A stretch of 64,000 bases of DNA, taken from positions 2,518,501 through 2,582,500 of the forward strand of contig LR738563.1 in NCBI GenBank assembly GCA_902685375.1, given 5' to 3'. The notes beneath the pieces were generated by a model, which did no database searches, was not told the origin of the DNA, and saw only the letters and a list, made by a program, of their open reading frames with translations. Below are positions 53,717 through 64,000 of the stretch, piece by piece. The translations under genes and the position numbers were made by a program. Positions within the stretch are counted from its first letter, which is position 1; each line of letters begins with the position of its first letter. This DNA comes from Neostethus bicornis. Taxonomy: Eukaryota > Chordata > Actinopteri > Atheriniformes > Phallostethidae.

Positions 53717-54238
53717 ATATAAATGGATTTATTTATGGATGCTTTTTATTTTCTGAAATCTTACAAAAACCAGACCAGTCTCCTCCTTATTTTACATTCA
53801 AAAAGCAGGTCCAGAGTGTGTGCAGTAGATCTACCTGTGTGTTCTTTCTGTTTGGCTCCATGCTGCTTTCCACTCTTTTGCCAGAAAATATTCATGCCAC
53901 ACTCATATTGTTGCGTTTGACTCCTTTCAGGGGGAAACACACTGATTTCCATAGCTCTCATGCAGCCTGTCTCACATGGTTTTACCTGGGAGATTATCTC
54001 CTGCGGTGACGGCTCTGCTGCAGAGAAAAAGAAGGACCAAAGCAAACTGTCTGGAAACTGTAAAAATATCTCAGAAAAAAGCCTCAACTTTTGATATTTC
54101 TGTTAAGGATGCACCCAAACCAAACCTAGTATCAGATACTATACCGGTACTCATACGTGCTGTTCAGGGGCTGATACCACGCTAAAAAGATGGTGTTTAT
54201 TTATTCATTTAGATAAAAATGAATGTTTACAGATTCAG
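53717..54238. other. No gene recognised
   Basis: Unique-looking. The 108-aa minus-strand frame at 53761-54087 has no domain I recognise. Confidence 0.35.
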
Positions 54239-54239
54239 A

Positions 54240-54392
54240 ACATGTTATTAATCCCTTGTTGTGGAGGTCTGTATGCCTGGCAGCTTCAATCAGTCCAAGA
54301 ATAGCTCCAAACAGCTTCAGAACAGCTGCTAGGTGGTGTTGGCTGACATGGCACAGGAACAGTGGCTTGATGAAACGGCTGATTGTGGAACA
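54240..54392. repeat. Repeat F copy
   Basis: 'aaacagcttcagaacagctg' then 'ctaggtggtg' is the reverse complement of the block at 5365-5390. Confidence 0.5.
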
Positions 54393-54640
54393 CGTTCTGT
54401 TCTGTTGTCTTCTGCTTATCCAGGGCCGCTGGGCAGGGGCAACATCCTCAGACGGGAAGCCCAGGTTTCTCTCACCTCGGCTGCATCCTCCAGCTGACTC
54501 TTGGTCTCTCCCCAGTGGTATGTTCCCAAAAGAACCACCCCATCTGGCTTCTCTGGACCTGGAGGAGGACAGCTTGACACCGAGCTCCTCCCGTATGGCA
54601 GAGCTCCTCACCCGATCTCTGAGTGAGAGATCTCCTCCTT
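54393..54640 (-). mobile_element. LINE-A fragment, antisense, internally deleted
   Basis: The reverse complement encodes DLSLRDRVRSSAIREELGVK and GSFGNIPLGRDQES, then reaches the terminus. The CWRDYVSQ segment is deleted. Confidence 0.8.
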
Positions 54641-54815
54641 GAGCTGCCACCTTATCGTGGTGGAGGGGTTTGCGTGCCCCAGTGATCCAAGGAGCTATGT
54701 TGTCTAGGGTTTAATGCCCCTGGTAGGGTCACCCAAGGTGAGGGGCCAGACAAAGCACGCCTCAAAACTAAAAACGTCCAACAAACATGTGCAGCGCTAC
54801 ACGGACCTGCTGCCA

Positions 54816-55140
54816 TCATGAGAAACTCTCTGTCTGAAGGGCTCCGTCCCCCTTTGACCAGGGTATGTGCATCAGATGGCTGTCGGTAGAGCGGAGGTCT
54901 CTGATTGGTTGGTGGGAAAAAACTAGTTCTTTGAGGTACACTGTCATACCCACACTGATAGGGTAGGAGGTAGATTTCTCCTCCATCATGAGTCTAACAG
55001 GTAACCAGTGTAGTGTATGGAGTAGGGGGTGATCTGTCGTGTTTTGGACCATGACAGCACAGTTTTGGATGGACAGGAGGCGTTGTAGATTCCTGCCATG
55101 AAGACCTGGGAGGGTCAGAGCTCTGAAATGTTCCTCAGAT
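54816..55140 (-). mobile_element. LINE-C fragment
   Basis: On the minus strand HPLLHTLHWLPVRLMMEEKS followed by VYLKELV fits the 'LxxLHWLPVRxRI ... YLxEL' region of CR1/L2-like LINEs. Decayed. Confidence 0.5.
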
Positions 55141-55560
55141 GCAAGAAGGCAGGTTTTTTTTCAGGTATTTTTTTTAATTTTGCAGATTTCTGATCTCCAA
55201 ATATTACAGACATCCTTGAGCTACCTATAGTTTATCATCCACACGCTCACTGAACGCCTGAGAAGAAAAAAACCAATCCTCATTAACTTCAGAACCATCA
55301 CATAAACACCTCCTGTGTGTTTATTTTTTCCTCTTTTTTTCTGATTACCTCGTTGCTACGGCTGTGATTCAACATGACATGAAGCGAGCGGCTCTGGCCG
55401 AGGATTACAAGCGTAAGCTGTAGGGCTCTACTGTACCGCCGAGGTGCTACTGCGGGGCTAAATCTCCTGGAAGTGCATGTTTTATTGATGGAATTGCAGA
55501 TTATTATTGGGCTGTAAAGGGATCGGGAGTGCAGTTTGTTTTTAGAGGAGGAGGTGTGCT
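55141..55560. other. No gene recognised
   Basis: Unique-looking sequence. Confidence 0.35.
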
Positions 55561-55563
55561 CTG

Positions 55564-56100
55564 ATGAAAGAGAAAGTGTAGAGCGGCCATGCTGATTGGT
55601 CTAGAGACAGTGTGGTGAGAGCGACCGTGCCGATTGGTCTAGAGACAGCGTGGTGAGAGCGGCCGTGCCGATTGGTCGAGAGACAGCGTGGTGAGAGCGG
55701 CCGTGCCGATTGGTCTAGAGACAGTGCCACTGACACAAAGACAGGAAACAGAGATGTTTGTAGCAGAGATGAAGATGCTGAGGATCTTTCTGAGAGTGAC
55801 CAGGATGGACAGGATCAGAGGAACAGCGCATGTTAGAGGTTTTAAAGTCAGAGAGGTCAGACTGAGATGGTTTGGACATGTGCAGAGGAGAGAGAGAGAG
55901 TACATCAGAAGAAGGATGCTGGGTTTAGAACCACCAGGAAAGAGGACTAGAGGAAGACCAAAGAGGAGGTTCATGGATACAGTGAAGGAAGACATGAAGA
56001 TAGTTGGTGTGACTGAAGAGGATGCAGGAGATAGGGTTAGATGGAAGGAACTGACTTGATGTGGCGCCCCCTGGAGGGAAATGATAGTAGAAGAAGAAGG
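55564..56100 (+). mobile_element. LINE-B/VNTR copy F, short array, complete tail
   Basis: Starts with 'atgaaagagaaagtgta', the MKGKV segment retained also in copy C, then four units of the 38-bp repeat (55581-55732). An unbroken frame follows: ETVPLTQRQETEMFVAEMKM, VTRMDRIRGTAHVRGFKVRE, RPKRRFMDTVKEDMKIVGVT and VRWKELT-stop. The 3' end is 'gcgccccctggagggaaatg' followed by a TAGTAGAAGAAGAAGG tail. Confidence 0.9.
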
Positions 56101-56868
56101 TGTGCTGTGATTTAAACTGAGAGGAAAATAAGGAAGACTTTGAATCGAATTCTGTTTCATGCTTAGATTTCCAAAAACACATTACAGACGTCGTCTGTGG
56201 ACAGAAAATAAAAACAATGATTAATATGACTGATGTGGAAGGAGAAAAAAAAAATAATCCTATTACATACTTAGATCTCTAACTTGACTCCCAAACACTC
56301 TAAATGTTTTAAAACGTGGGGTTTTTTTTTACCGTTAGTTCAATTTCGGGGCTTCTTTTCCCCAAACTTTCCGCCAATCGGCTAAAACGAGGTCCTATAG
56401 TAGAAGTTCTAATGAGAGGATTTCAAAGAATATCCCATCTATTCATCCACACGGAGACCGTCTTCATCTCCTTGATGTAGACGTGGAGCCTGCTCGACAT
56501 TAAGAATACATAACCTTGTTAAGTATTGAACCTCGTATAGGATTGATGGTGAATTTATGGAATTCTTACTGAAGGCTGGAAACTCCGTCATGCTTCAGGG
56601 AGGGGAGGTGCTAATCCTTCCAAACTAGGATCAGGTGAGCTTCAACCGACCACATACATGACCCAAACCTAACCTTAAACTCATCATTTTTCTTTAACAT
56701 AGCCTCACTATGTTTAAAATCCAACAAAATCTGGAGCCCTGCACTGACCTGCTGCCATCATGAAAGGCGCATACTTAAGGGAAAAAAAAACCTGCTCTGC
56801 ACCAAACCAAACATCACGTACCGATCATACATGTACTTTTATCCACCTGACACACACATACGTACATA
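56101..56868. other. No gene recognised
   Basis: Unique-looking. 'gacctgctgccatcatgaaa' at 56747 resembles 54806-54825, so a small unnamed repeat may be present. Confidence 0.35.
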
Positions 56869-56871
56869 TAT

Positions 56872-57102
56872 TCTGGTGAGGATGCCTCACGGGTGAGGTG
56901 TTTCAGGCATGTCCCAGTGGAAGGAGTCCCAGAGGCAGACCCCGGACCTGCTGGAGAGACTATGTCTCACACCTGGGCAGGGAACAACTCAGGATTTTCC
57001 AGGGTGAGCTGGAGGATGCAGCCTGGTTGAGAGAAGCCTGGGATTCCCGTTTGAGACTGCTCCACCCGCGACCCGGCTCTGAATAAACGGGAGACAAAGG
57101 AA
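56872..57102 (+). mobile_element. LINE-A 3' tail
   Basis: 'gaggatgcctcacgggtgag' through GRPRTCWRDYVSHLGREQLR and ELEDAAWLREAWDSRLRLLH to the terminus 'ataaacgggagacaaaggaa'. Confidence 0.84.
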
Positions 57103-57106
57103 GATT

Positions 57107-57126
57107 CTGGTTACCACGGTAACCAG
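57107..57126. repeat. Near-perfect 20-bp palindrome of two opposed 33-bp unit edges
   Basis: CTGGTTACCACGGTAACCAG has 9-base arms around AC, directly after a LINE-A terminus. A further TTGGTTACCG follows. It looks like remnants of two array units in opposite orientation. Confidence 0.7.
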
Positions 57127-57140
57127 GATCTTGGTTACCG

Positions 57141-58175
57141 TTGCTGTCTTTTGCCGTCTACCCTCACCTCTGTGCCCCCAGCCGTTGGCCATTTCTATCA
57201 GGGTGAAGCCCATCTGCTGATTTCTTTACATATGCAGTACATTGTCTGTCCGTCCTAAGAAGGAATCTCTCCAACTGGTCGATCACCATGAGGTTTCACC
57301 TTGCTGCTCCCTCCTCACCGAGAAGGAGAGCCTAAGACTGGAATGTTTGGATTTATTTACGAAGCTCAAGAATGAGCTATTTTTATTTATTATTGTTTAT
57401 GTTAACCCTGATTTTTGTGAATCCTTGTGGGGTTTTTTGTTAACTCCCCTGTGTGAAGCCCGTCCAGATGCCCGTCTTTGAACATTTACAGTATGACTCA
57501 TGTAAACTATCATTAGCTTAAATCCACGCAGCGTGATTTGTTGTCACTTAACCAAAGATCACAGGCGTGTTTCTGGACCTCCTAAAGTCCCCGGCTTTAA
57601 TTAGACCCCTAACACACATCAAAGTTAGTTTTTTTCTTGTAAAACTAATCCCTTCATGCCTTATTATGGCTCAGATGTAGCTCTTCACCCCTCAGCCCAT
57701 TAGGTATGCTTCAACCTATGAATATGCTAATTGATCCCTGCATTAATCTCCTCCGCCTGCACTGCTCACCTTCCGCTTTGATTGGAGTACAGAAATGTTT
57801 CAAACACCATTTGGTTGTTTTTATGGCATAAATTAACCAGTTTTTTGTTCATTTTCCATCTTTAAAAACTTTAAAAATTGTTTAGTTTATTGATTAATTG
57901 ATACCTTATTCATCCTCGTGGGGAAAGTCAGGTGTCCATCGGGATCGTTTGTTCAGGTAGCAGAGCATCCAAAAAGAGTACTGAGTAAAAACAGCAGCCA
58001 TACTGAGGATCATAGAGTCCAGACAGAAGAAGTCCTGATGATCTGTAGGGGTTCAGGTCCTGTCCAGAGAGGAGATGAAGAGCCTGAGTCTGTCAGTAGA
58101 GCTGGACAGGGACAGCAGCCTGTCACCTCCTCTACCTGGTGATGGTCTGGTTCAGAGGGGGGTGGACATGGTCCC
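57141..58175. other. No gene recognised; possible conserved noncoding DNA
   Basis: 57480-57780 is non-repetitive with TTAATTAG- and GCTAATTGA-type motifs. 57900-58150 may be another decayed LINE end, but I cannot name it. Confidence 0.25.
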
Positions 58176-59935
58176 TTCTTCTTCCTTCATTTCCCTTCAG
58201 GGGGCGCCACATCAAGTCAGTTTCTTCCATCTAACCCTATCTCCTGCATCCTCTTCAGTCACACCAACTATCTTCATGTCTTCCTTCACTGTATCCATGA
58301 ACCTCCTCTTTGGTCTTCCTCTAGTCCTCTTTCCTGGTGGTTCCAAACCCAGCATCCTTCTTCTGATGTACTCTCTCTCTCTCCTCTGCACATGTCCAAA
58401 CCATCTCAGTCTGACCTCTCTGACTTTAAAACCTCTAACATGTGCTGTTCCTCTGATCCTGTCCATCCTGGTCACTCCCAGAGAGATCCTCAGCATCTTC
58501 ATCTCTGCTACAAACATCTCTGTTTCTTGTCTTTGAATCAGTGACACTGTCTCTAGACCAGCGGTCGGCAACCCGCGGCTCCGGAGCCTCATGCGGCTCT
58601 TTCATCCTTATAATGCGGCTCTGATTGGCTTGGGAAAATAAATTACAAAAAAAAATTTTTTTATATTTAATTGAAGTGTGTTTTATTTGTGTTAGTTTTT
58701 ATATTATTTTAGTTCTAAATTTGAAGATTATTGTGATCTTGAAATATCACAAAGTATGCTCCGCTGCATACTTTGAAAGCCCAAGGCGATAAAAGGATGA
58801 CGGCTCACGGATTTTTCCCTTTTGTTTGCTGCATGCACAATTTAAATTCACCTTTTTGATTTATTGGAAAGAGACATTCAGACATTATTATTTTTTCAAG
58901 AATTCAAAATGTGTTCATTACATCGGTAAAATTTAATTTTCTCCGTAGCACTTCATAAGACATAACCACACTATAGTTGTTTATACAAAGTGTAAAGGTA
59001 AGAAAAAGCAAGATATACAGTGTTATCTTCATTTTAGATAAATGGATATAAGGATGACGCCTCATGGCATTTTTCTGCTTTCGTTTGCTACATGGACAAT
59101 TTAAATTCAGCTTTTTAATTTATTTGAAAGAGACATTCATTGTTATTATTTTTCAAGAATTCAAAATGTGTTCATTAAATGAATAAAATGTAATTTTCTC
59201 TGTAGCACGTGGATTTCATAAGAAACATGCTGCGGTAAAGTAGTAGAAGTTTTTTTTTTTTTCATTTTAGATGTGCGGCTCCCAGTGTTTTCTTTTCCGT
59301 GGAAACCGGGTTCAAATGGCTCTTTCGGTGTCAAAGGTTGCCGACCGCTGCTCTAGACCAATCAGCATGGCCGCTCTCACCACACTGTCTCTAGACCTAT
59401 CAGCACGGCCGCTCTCGCCACGCTGTCTCTAGACCAATCAGCACGGCCGCTCTCACCACACTGTCTCTAGACCAATCAGCACGGCCGCTCTCACCACACT
59501 GTTTCTAGACCAATCAGCACGGCCGCTCTCGCCACGCTGTCTCTAGACCTATCAGCACGGCCGCTCTCACCACGCTGTCTCTAGACCAATCAGCACGGCC
59601 GCTCTCGCCACGCTGTCTCTAGACCAATCAGCACGGCCGCTCTCGCCACGCTGTCCCTAGACCAATCAGCACGGCCGCTCTCGCCACACTGTCCCTAGAC
59701 CAATCAGCACGGCCGCTCTCGCCACACTGTCTCTAGACCAATCAGCACAGCCGCTCTCGCCACACTGTCTCTAGACCAATCAGCACGGCCGCTCTCGCCA
59801 CACTGTCTCTAGACCAATCAGCACGGCCGCTCTCGCCACACTGTCTCTAGACCAATCAGCACGGCCGCTCTCACCACACTGTCTCTAGACCAATCAGCAC
59901 GGCCGCTCTCACCACACTGTCTCTAGACCAAACTG
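58176..59935 (-). mobile_element. LINE-B/VNTR copy G, interrupted by an hAT MITE
   Basis: Tail antisense 58176-58545, with the frame LGVTRMDRIRGTAHVRGFKV to VRWKKLT. The 38-bp array runs 58546-58558, then resumes at 59351-59935 after the MITE, for about 15 units in all. Many units carry GCACGGCC and TCTCGCC variants typical of this copy. The 5' end lies inside the array at about 59931. Confidence 0.9.
58559..59350. mobile_element. hAT-2 MITE with perfect 8-bp target duplication
   Basis: Left end CAGCGGTCGGCAACC is exactly mirrored at the right by GGTTGCCGACCGCTG. The target duplication CTCTAGAC is at 58551-58558 and 59351-59358, part of the 38-bp unit. 792 bp, AT-rich, with no transposase. 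Two similar interior segments ('acaatttaaattcacctttt' near 58850 and a related one near 59100) show an internal duplication. Confidence 0.95.
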
Positions 59936-60476
59936 TCCCTGATGGACGGTATCTTTCTGAGGATCCTCTTCTCAGTACTAACCACTGATCCGGTCTTGTT
60001 GGGTGGTGCTGCCTTCTTAACACACCTCAGCATAGCAGAGCCTGCTGCTGACGGTCTGGTAGAACATACATGTACACATGTATGAACGGATTTAATATTT
60101 GAGGATTTTCTCTGTGTTTCCATCAGATCCATCGTGTCCTCATTCGTCCCCGGAACGCGGTCTAAACTTGGATTTCACATCACCAAACACAGCCGTGACT
60201 ATTTTTTCCCTCTTCTGCCGACACTGATAAGAGAAACAGCTTTGCAGCTGGAAGAAGAAATGATCAGATATTATTTAAATTCATGTTAAAATTCTAGCAG
60301 TTCTCCTCAGTTTTTCCCCACTGAGTTCAACTAGAATCCGTACAAGCTGCTGCAAAGCCAGTATTATGCTAATATATTCCAGCTACATCAGACCGCTACA
60401 ATTTATAGTAACTTTAATTTCACCTCCTCCCTCTCAAATCTGCTTTGTTTGCAATGTTTCACCCTGAGAATGAGTG
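59936..60476. other. No gene recognised
   Basis: Unique-looking. 60290-60460 is compact and non-repetitive. Confidence 0.3.

Positions 60477-60477
<1 letters not shown>

Positions 60478-60554
<77 letters not shown>
60478..60554. repeat. (TG)38 microsatellite
   Basis: Uninterrupted GT run of about 76 bases, the longest here. Confidence 0.97.
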
Positions 60555-60557
<3 letters not shown>

Positions 60558-60827
60558 AACGCTACACACAACCTGCTAAATGCTGCACTAGTCAGAACAA
60601 GTCATTTTATTTGCACATATAACATGACATTTAAACAAACTGCTTGAATGAAATGAACCTGCTCATGTTTACAGTTGTGTTCCTCCAGAGGCGTCGCCCA
60701 CACGTACCAGATATGTTACGTCTGTTTGGGATTTACAAGCTTTACTTTTAAAGTTCGCCTACAGACGAATGACAAAAACACATTCCTTAAAACATGATGT
60801 TTACAAATCATTCATCTTCTGAACCGA

Positions 60828-61112
60828 CGATCCTACCCTCATCATGGTAACCAGGATCTACGTTCCTACCCTCACCATGGTAACCAGGATCTACGTTCCT
60901 ACCCTCACCGTGGTAACCAGGATCTACGTTCCCACCCTCACCGTGGTAACCAGGATCTAAGTTCCCACCCTCACCATGGTAACCAGGATCTACATTCCTA
61001 CCCTCACCGTGGTAACCAGGATCTACGTTCCCACCCTCACCATGGTAACCAGGATCTATGTTCCTACCCTCACCATGGTAACCAGGATCTAAGTTCCTAC
61101 CCTCATCATGGT
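60828..61112 (+). repeat. 33-bp minisatellite, array 12
   Basis: About nine units. First and last units carry CTCATCATGG, so the array ends look alike. No LINE-A sequence on either side. Confidence 0.94.
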
Positions 61113-61764
61113 AGAGGAAGGGCAAACAGATCAAAACAAACCAGTGTTGGTACTGTTGCCACGCCTCCACGCTGGTAATGTTAAAACTGAAAATAATGGA
61201 TACAGGTAAAGTAGACGATGTGGCACCATGCCCAAAAAGGTAGGAAGTTTCCATGTCTTGTGATGAGTAGTTGGTGAGCCTGGCATTAAGACGATGCACC
61301 TTAAAGCTGGCATGAAACACATCAAAAACGAATAAAAAATGTAAATAAGCTCCTGCTTCAAGTGAGATTTCTATGAAAACAAAGCGAGCCAGGAAACCCA
61401 ATAAACATGGAGGCTGTTTGATTTTCTGCTTCATTTGCTGGGTCACTTGGACCTCACCCCCGAGCATTCTGGGAGATGTGAAAACTCACATCCTCTGAAT
61501 TCTTTATGTACGACTAAGTCGAAGCTGAGAAATCCATTAAAAATATCTAAAACCAAACATGACCTTTGGGTTGCGGAGTCTCAGTGTAAACAAATGACAT
61601 CGCTGCGGCACAGCTGGAGGCCGGGTTTTTTTTTCACTTGGCAGGACGCTGCATGCTGTTCATGGTTTATTTTAACTCCTTGAAGGAAATATGTTTTATT
61701 ACAGAGAAAATAGTGATGAAGTTCATCCATAACTAAATCTAACAGATTTCTTTATTAACCCTCT
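61113..61764. other. No gene recognised
   Basis: Unique-looking. The 219-aa minus-strand frame (60808-61467) is part array and part noncoding. Confidence 0.35.
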
Positions 61765-61990
61765 ACTGGAAGAACGTCTCTGTCCAGGAGCTCCAAGCAG
61801 CTTCAGAAGGCGGTGCCATGGTGGGTGGAGTGGAGCTACAAGAGCACTAAACAGTTATCTCTACGTTGGATGGGATGTGGGTTACCGTGGTAACGATGTT
61901 TGAAGGTCTTAAAGCTCCACATCCACTCAGAAGATCCTGTCCTCCAGAAGGAGCTCGTCTTTTTTAAAAACACCCATCACCTTTCATTTC
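61765..61990 (-). repeat. Repeat F copy, reverse orientation
   Basis: The reverse complement gives 'gatgtggagctttaagacct', 'cgttaccacggtaacccaca' and 'ttctgaagctgcttggagct', matching 5250-5400 in order. The centre is again an X-box-like inverted repeat (GTTACCACGGTAAC). Confidence 0.55.
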
Positions 61991-62174
61991 CTTTCAAAAT
62001 AAAACTAGTCCATGTTGTTATTTTTATAAACATCATGATCCGTCCTTTAGGAAGACCCTCCCTAACCATGACCTGAGGACCAGTGGGATTTTTTTTATGC
62101 TAATGTAAATGTAATTTATTTCAAAATAAAACAGTTCCTGTAAGTTTTTTTTTCTAACATGTTTACGTATCATA

Positions 62175-62245
62175 TAATCAGCCGGGATAGGCTCCAGCAC
62201 CCCCGTGACTCCATTAGGAAAATAAGTGACTGAGAAAATGAATGA
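62175..62245 (+). repeat. Repeat C 3' end
   Basis: 'aatcagccgggataggctcc' then 'agcacccccgtgactcc'. Only the terminus remains. Confidence 0.6.
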
Positions 62246-62653
62246 ATGTATAAATATGACTTGTTTAATATGTTTTTTTAATACATTTTTAATGTTATTT
62301 TATTTAATAAATAACTGTCATTAATTTTAATCTTTTGTTAGTGTTTTTTTAAGGTTTTTTTTTCACTCGTTAAACGTTTGCGATCAGCTGGATAACTTTT
62401 AAAATCTTTTTAATGTAACATGTTTTGTTTTGTTTGATGTTGACTATAAACAGAGAGATGGGTAAGGTGTGACGAGTGTGTGAAGACATTTAAAAATCTG
62501 TTTTTTCTTTTTTCAACATGTCTGTCTGTGATGTCATTTTGAACCCCCTGAAAGCCGTGACGTCCTCCCGTAAACGTAAATAAATATACATTTGTGTCTC
62601 TTTTTTTTCAAACATAGTGAATAAACCAACGTGGATGGGATTTTTTAAATAAA

Positions 62654-62722
62654 CCACCATGGCTCCGTGGATAGAGACTCCGTCTTTAACAGACTGCCTT
62701 TGGGTTCAATTCCTGACTTATT
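62654..62722 (+). repeat. tRNA-like sequence T1
   Basis: A-box-like TGGCTCCGTGG and exact B-box GGTTCAATTCC at tRNA spacing. The acceptor arms do not pair convincingly, so it is a tRNA-derived relic or SINE head, not a tRNA gene. Confidence 0.55.
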
Positions 62723-62957
62723 GGATCATGTCAAGTTGTCTGATTGGTTCAAACTTTTTTTAATAAAGCATTAGTTACACCACCTGCTGAAGGGAACCAA
62801 TTAAAATCCAGATCATTAAAAAGTTAGAAATTAAAATCAAACATGTATCAGAAATAAATCTCTACTGAACCATGAGCTGATGGTTTCTATTACATTCAAT
62901 TCTTTTTTTCAAGTTTCATTTTTTTTAAACCATCTCACAGTAACGTGAGGTTTAGGG

Positions 62958-63024
62958 GAGGCAGTGACGTGGATCAGACAGCCGCCTTATATCTATAAGG
63001 TTGATTGTTCAAATCCCAACGTAG
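62958..63024 (+). repeat. tRNA-like sequence T2
   Basis: B-box-like TGTTCAAATCCCA about 45 bases after 'gcagtgacgtggatcagaca'. Degenerate. Confidence 0.4.
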
Positions 63025-63168
63025 TAAATAATGTCAAATTATATTTTGAGCGTGTCACCTCGTTCATAAAATAAAAACTAGAGGATAAAAAACAAAATTT
63101 TTAAAGACTAAACATGTTCTCGCTTATAAAGAACTTAAGTTCAGTTTGACTTTTCTTCAGTTGTAGAT

Positions 63169-63410
63169 TGTTTCCTGTTGGCTGCAGGAAAGAAGTAGAA
63201 CAAACGACCGCTTCATCTGTGTGGAAGAGTAGCTCAGAGAGTTAATATCAAGTTTAGAAGACACCAGGTCCTGGGTTCAAACCTTTTCATGTGTGTTTAG
63301 ACAGAGAGGATAGAGACATAGTCAGTGATGATCAGGAGCAGACAGACGGCTCAGTGACAGAGACACCTGCTCTTCATGCAGGAGTCTCAGGTTCAAATCA
63401 TGATTTTGAT
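63169..63410 (+). repeat. First copy of a large tandem unit holding tRNA-like T3 and T4
   Basis: 63169-63400 recurs at 63761-64000 with few changes plus 2-base and 8- to 9-base indels. T3 (63220-63290) has TAGCTCAGAGAG and GGGTTCAAACC. T4 (63340-63402) has GGCTCAGTGACAGAGAC, an anticodon-like stem CCTGC/GCAGG around TCTTCAT, and GGTTCAAATC. Neither has a good acceptor stem. Confidence 0.65.
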
Positions 63411-63462
63411 TTTGTCCCATTAGTCTACAGGACTTAATTTATCATGGCAGAGAACTGTTAAA

Positions 63463-63533
63463 GAAAGATGTGGCTCTGTGGAATAAGAGCCTCTACCCTC
63501 TCAACCAAATGTTGTTGGTTCAAATGTGTGAAC
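63463..63533 (+). repeat. tRNA-like sequence T5
   Basis: TGGCTCTGTGGAATAAGAGC followed by GTTGGTTCAAATG. Degenerate tRNA-like module within the large tandem unit. Confidence 0.45.
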
Positions 63534-63656
63534 AGACATAAGTCTTTGTAGATATTTGGGCCTACGGTCTCCACACTTGTCTATGTGGACAAACATTACA
63601 AGTATACTGAATGTCAAAGACAACACATATTACTGTGTGTCTGTGAGCTTCTGTCT

Positions 63657-63728
63657 AAGAGGTTCAGTGGTCTGGTGGGTAGAGCTACTGACCTATGTGC
63701 ATAAGGTTCCAGGTTCAAAACCTGCATG
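63657..63728 (+). repeat. tRNA-like sequence T6
   Basis: 'ggtctggtgggtagagctac' with B-box AGGTTCAAAACCT. The head resembles a tRNA D-arm. Acceptor pairing is poor. Confidence 0.45.
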
Positions 63729-63760
63729 CAGAGCTGCTGTGTTATTTTGTTGTTCAGAAT

Positions 63761-64000
63761 GTTTCTGGTTGGCTGCAGGAAAGAAGTAGAACAAACGACT
63801 GCTTCATCTGTGTGGAAGACTAGCTCAGAGAGAGTTAATATCAAGTTTAGAAAACAGCAGGTCCTGGGTTCAAACCTTTTCATGTGTGTTTAGACAGAGA
63901 GGATAGAGGCATAGTCAGCATGTCAGTGATGATCAGGAGCAGACAGACGGCTCAGTGACAGAGACACCTGCTCTTCATGCAGGAGTCTCAGGTTCAAATC
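63761..64000 (+). repeat. Second copy of the large tandem unit (T7 and T8), cut by the window edge
   Basis: Repeats 63169-63400 at an offset of 591 bp, rising to 601 bp after indels. It ends at the B-box of T8, so the array probably continues to the right. Confidence 0.65.

Noticed and set aside
54641..54800. Block 'cttgagctgccaccttatcg' ... 'gaggggccagacaaagcacg' as a separate element or gene
   Set aside because: It looks like a common teleost retroelement 5' region, but I see one copy here and cannot assign it.
62654..64000. Functional tRNA genes in the right-edge cluster
   Set aside because: B-boxes are present but acceptor and some anticodon stems do not pair well, so I list them only as tRNA-like.

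Overview
This window looks like intergenic or deep intronic DNA from a teleost fish. The evidence is the repeat content: Tc1-type transposons with long inverted terminal repeats, hAT and piggyBac-type miniature elements, tRNA-headed SINEs, long (TG)n tracts, and dozens of short 3' remnants of at least three LINE families. There is no operon, no ribosome-binding-site pattern and no host protein gene I can defend. The only complete protein-coding gene is a Tc1 transposase (39428-40450, 340 aa, DD34E intact). A second Tc1-type transposase (49105-50135, minus) is broken. One 49-bp segment at 31345-31393 has exon-like splice borders but is unproven.

The striking feature is the minisatellites. By my coordinates they fill about 12 kb, roughly a fifth of the window. 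A 33-bp unit forms twelve arrays (9.7, 14.4, 18.8, 20.4, 24.1, 26.1, 41.0, 42.6, 46.8, 52.0, 53.6 and 60.8 kb). A 38-bp unit forms seven arrays (2.5, 11.1, 36.4, 38.2, 44.1, 55.6 and 58.5-59.9 kb). A 43-bp array lies at 27.6-28.7 kb, a 28-bp array at 3.8-4.2 kb and a 10-bp purine array at 0.94-1.69 kb. Reading the flanks shows that the 33-bp and 38-bp units are amplified pieces of LINE ORF2. The 38-bp unit is the stretch encoding RAAMLIGLETV in an RTE-like LINE (here LINE-B). The 33-bp unit is the stretch encoding IYVPTLT in a different LINE (here LINE-A). The two stretches occupy the same place in the C-terminal part of both proteins. Three 38-bp copies share one 5' border, so I read them as a discrete VNTR-bearing, LINE-derived element comparable in layout to primate SVA.

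Layout: 0-9 kb has SINEs, the 10-bp, 38-bp and 28-bp arrays and an hAT element inside a SINE. 9-27 kb is dominated by LINE-A tails and 33-bp arrays. 27-31 kb has the 43-bp array and SINE-like repeats. 31-39 kb has SINE-like repeats, an unclassified repeat and a LINE-B/VNTR copy inside an hAT element. 39-53 kb has both Tc1 elements, more arrays and a piggyBac-type MITE. 53-62 kb has more LINE and array copies and an hAT MITE inserted in a 38-bp array with a perfect 8-bp target duplication. The right edge (62.6-64 kb) is a cluster of tRNA-like sequences, part of which repeats with a period near 591-601 bp and probably continues past the window.

LINE-A, LINE-B, LINE-C, SINE-1/2/3 and repeats C, F and G are working labels for families seen inside this window, not database names. 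No database search was possible. All family and clade assignments are by recognition and should be read that way.
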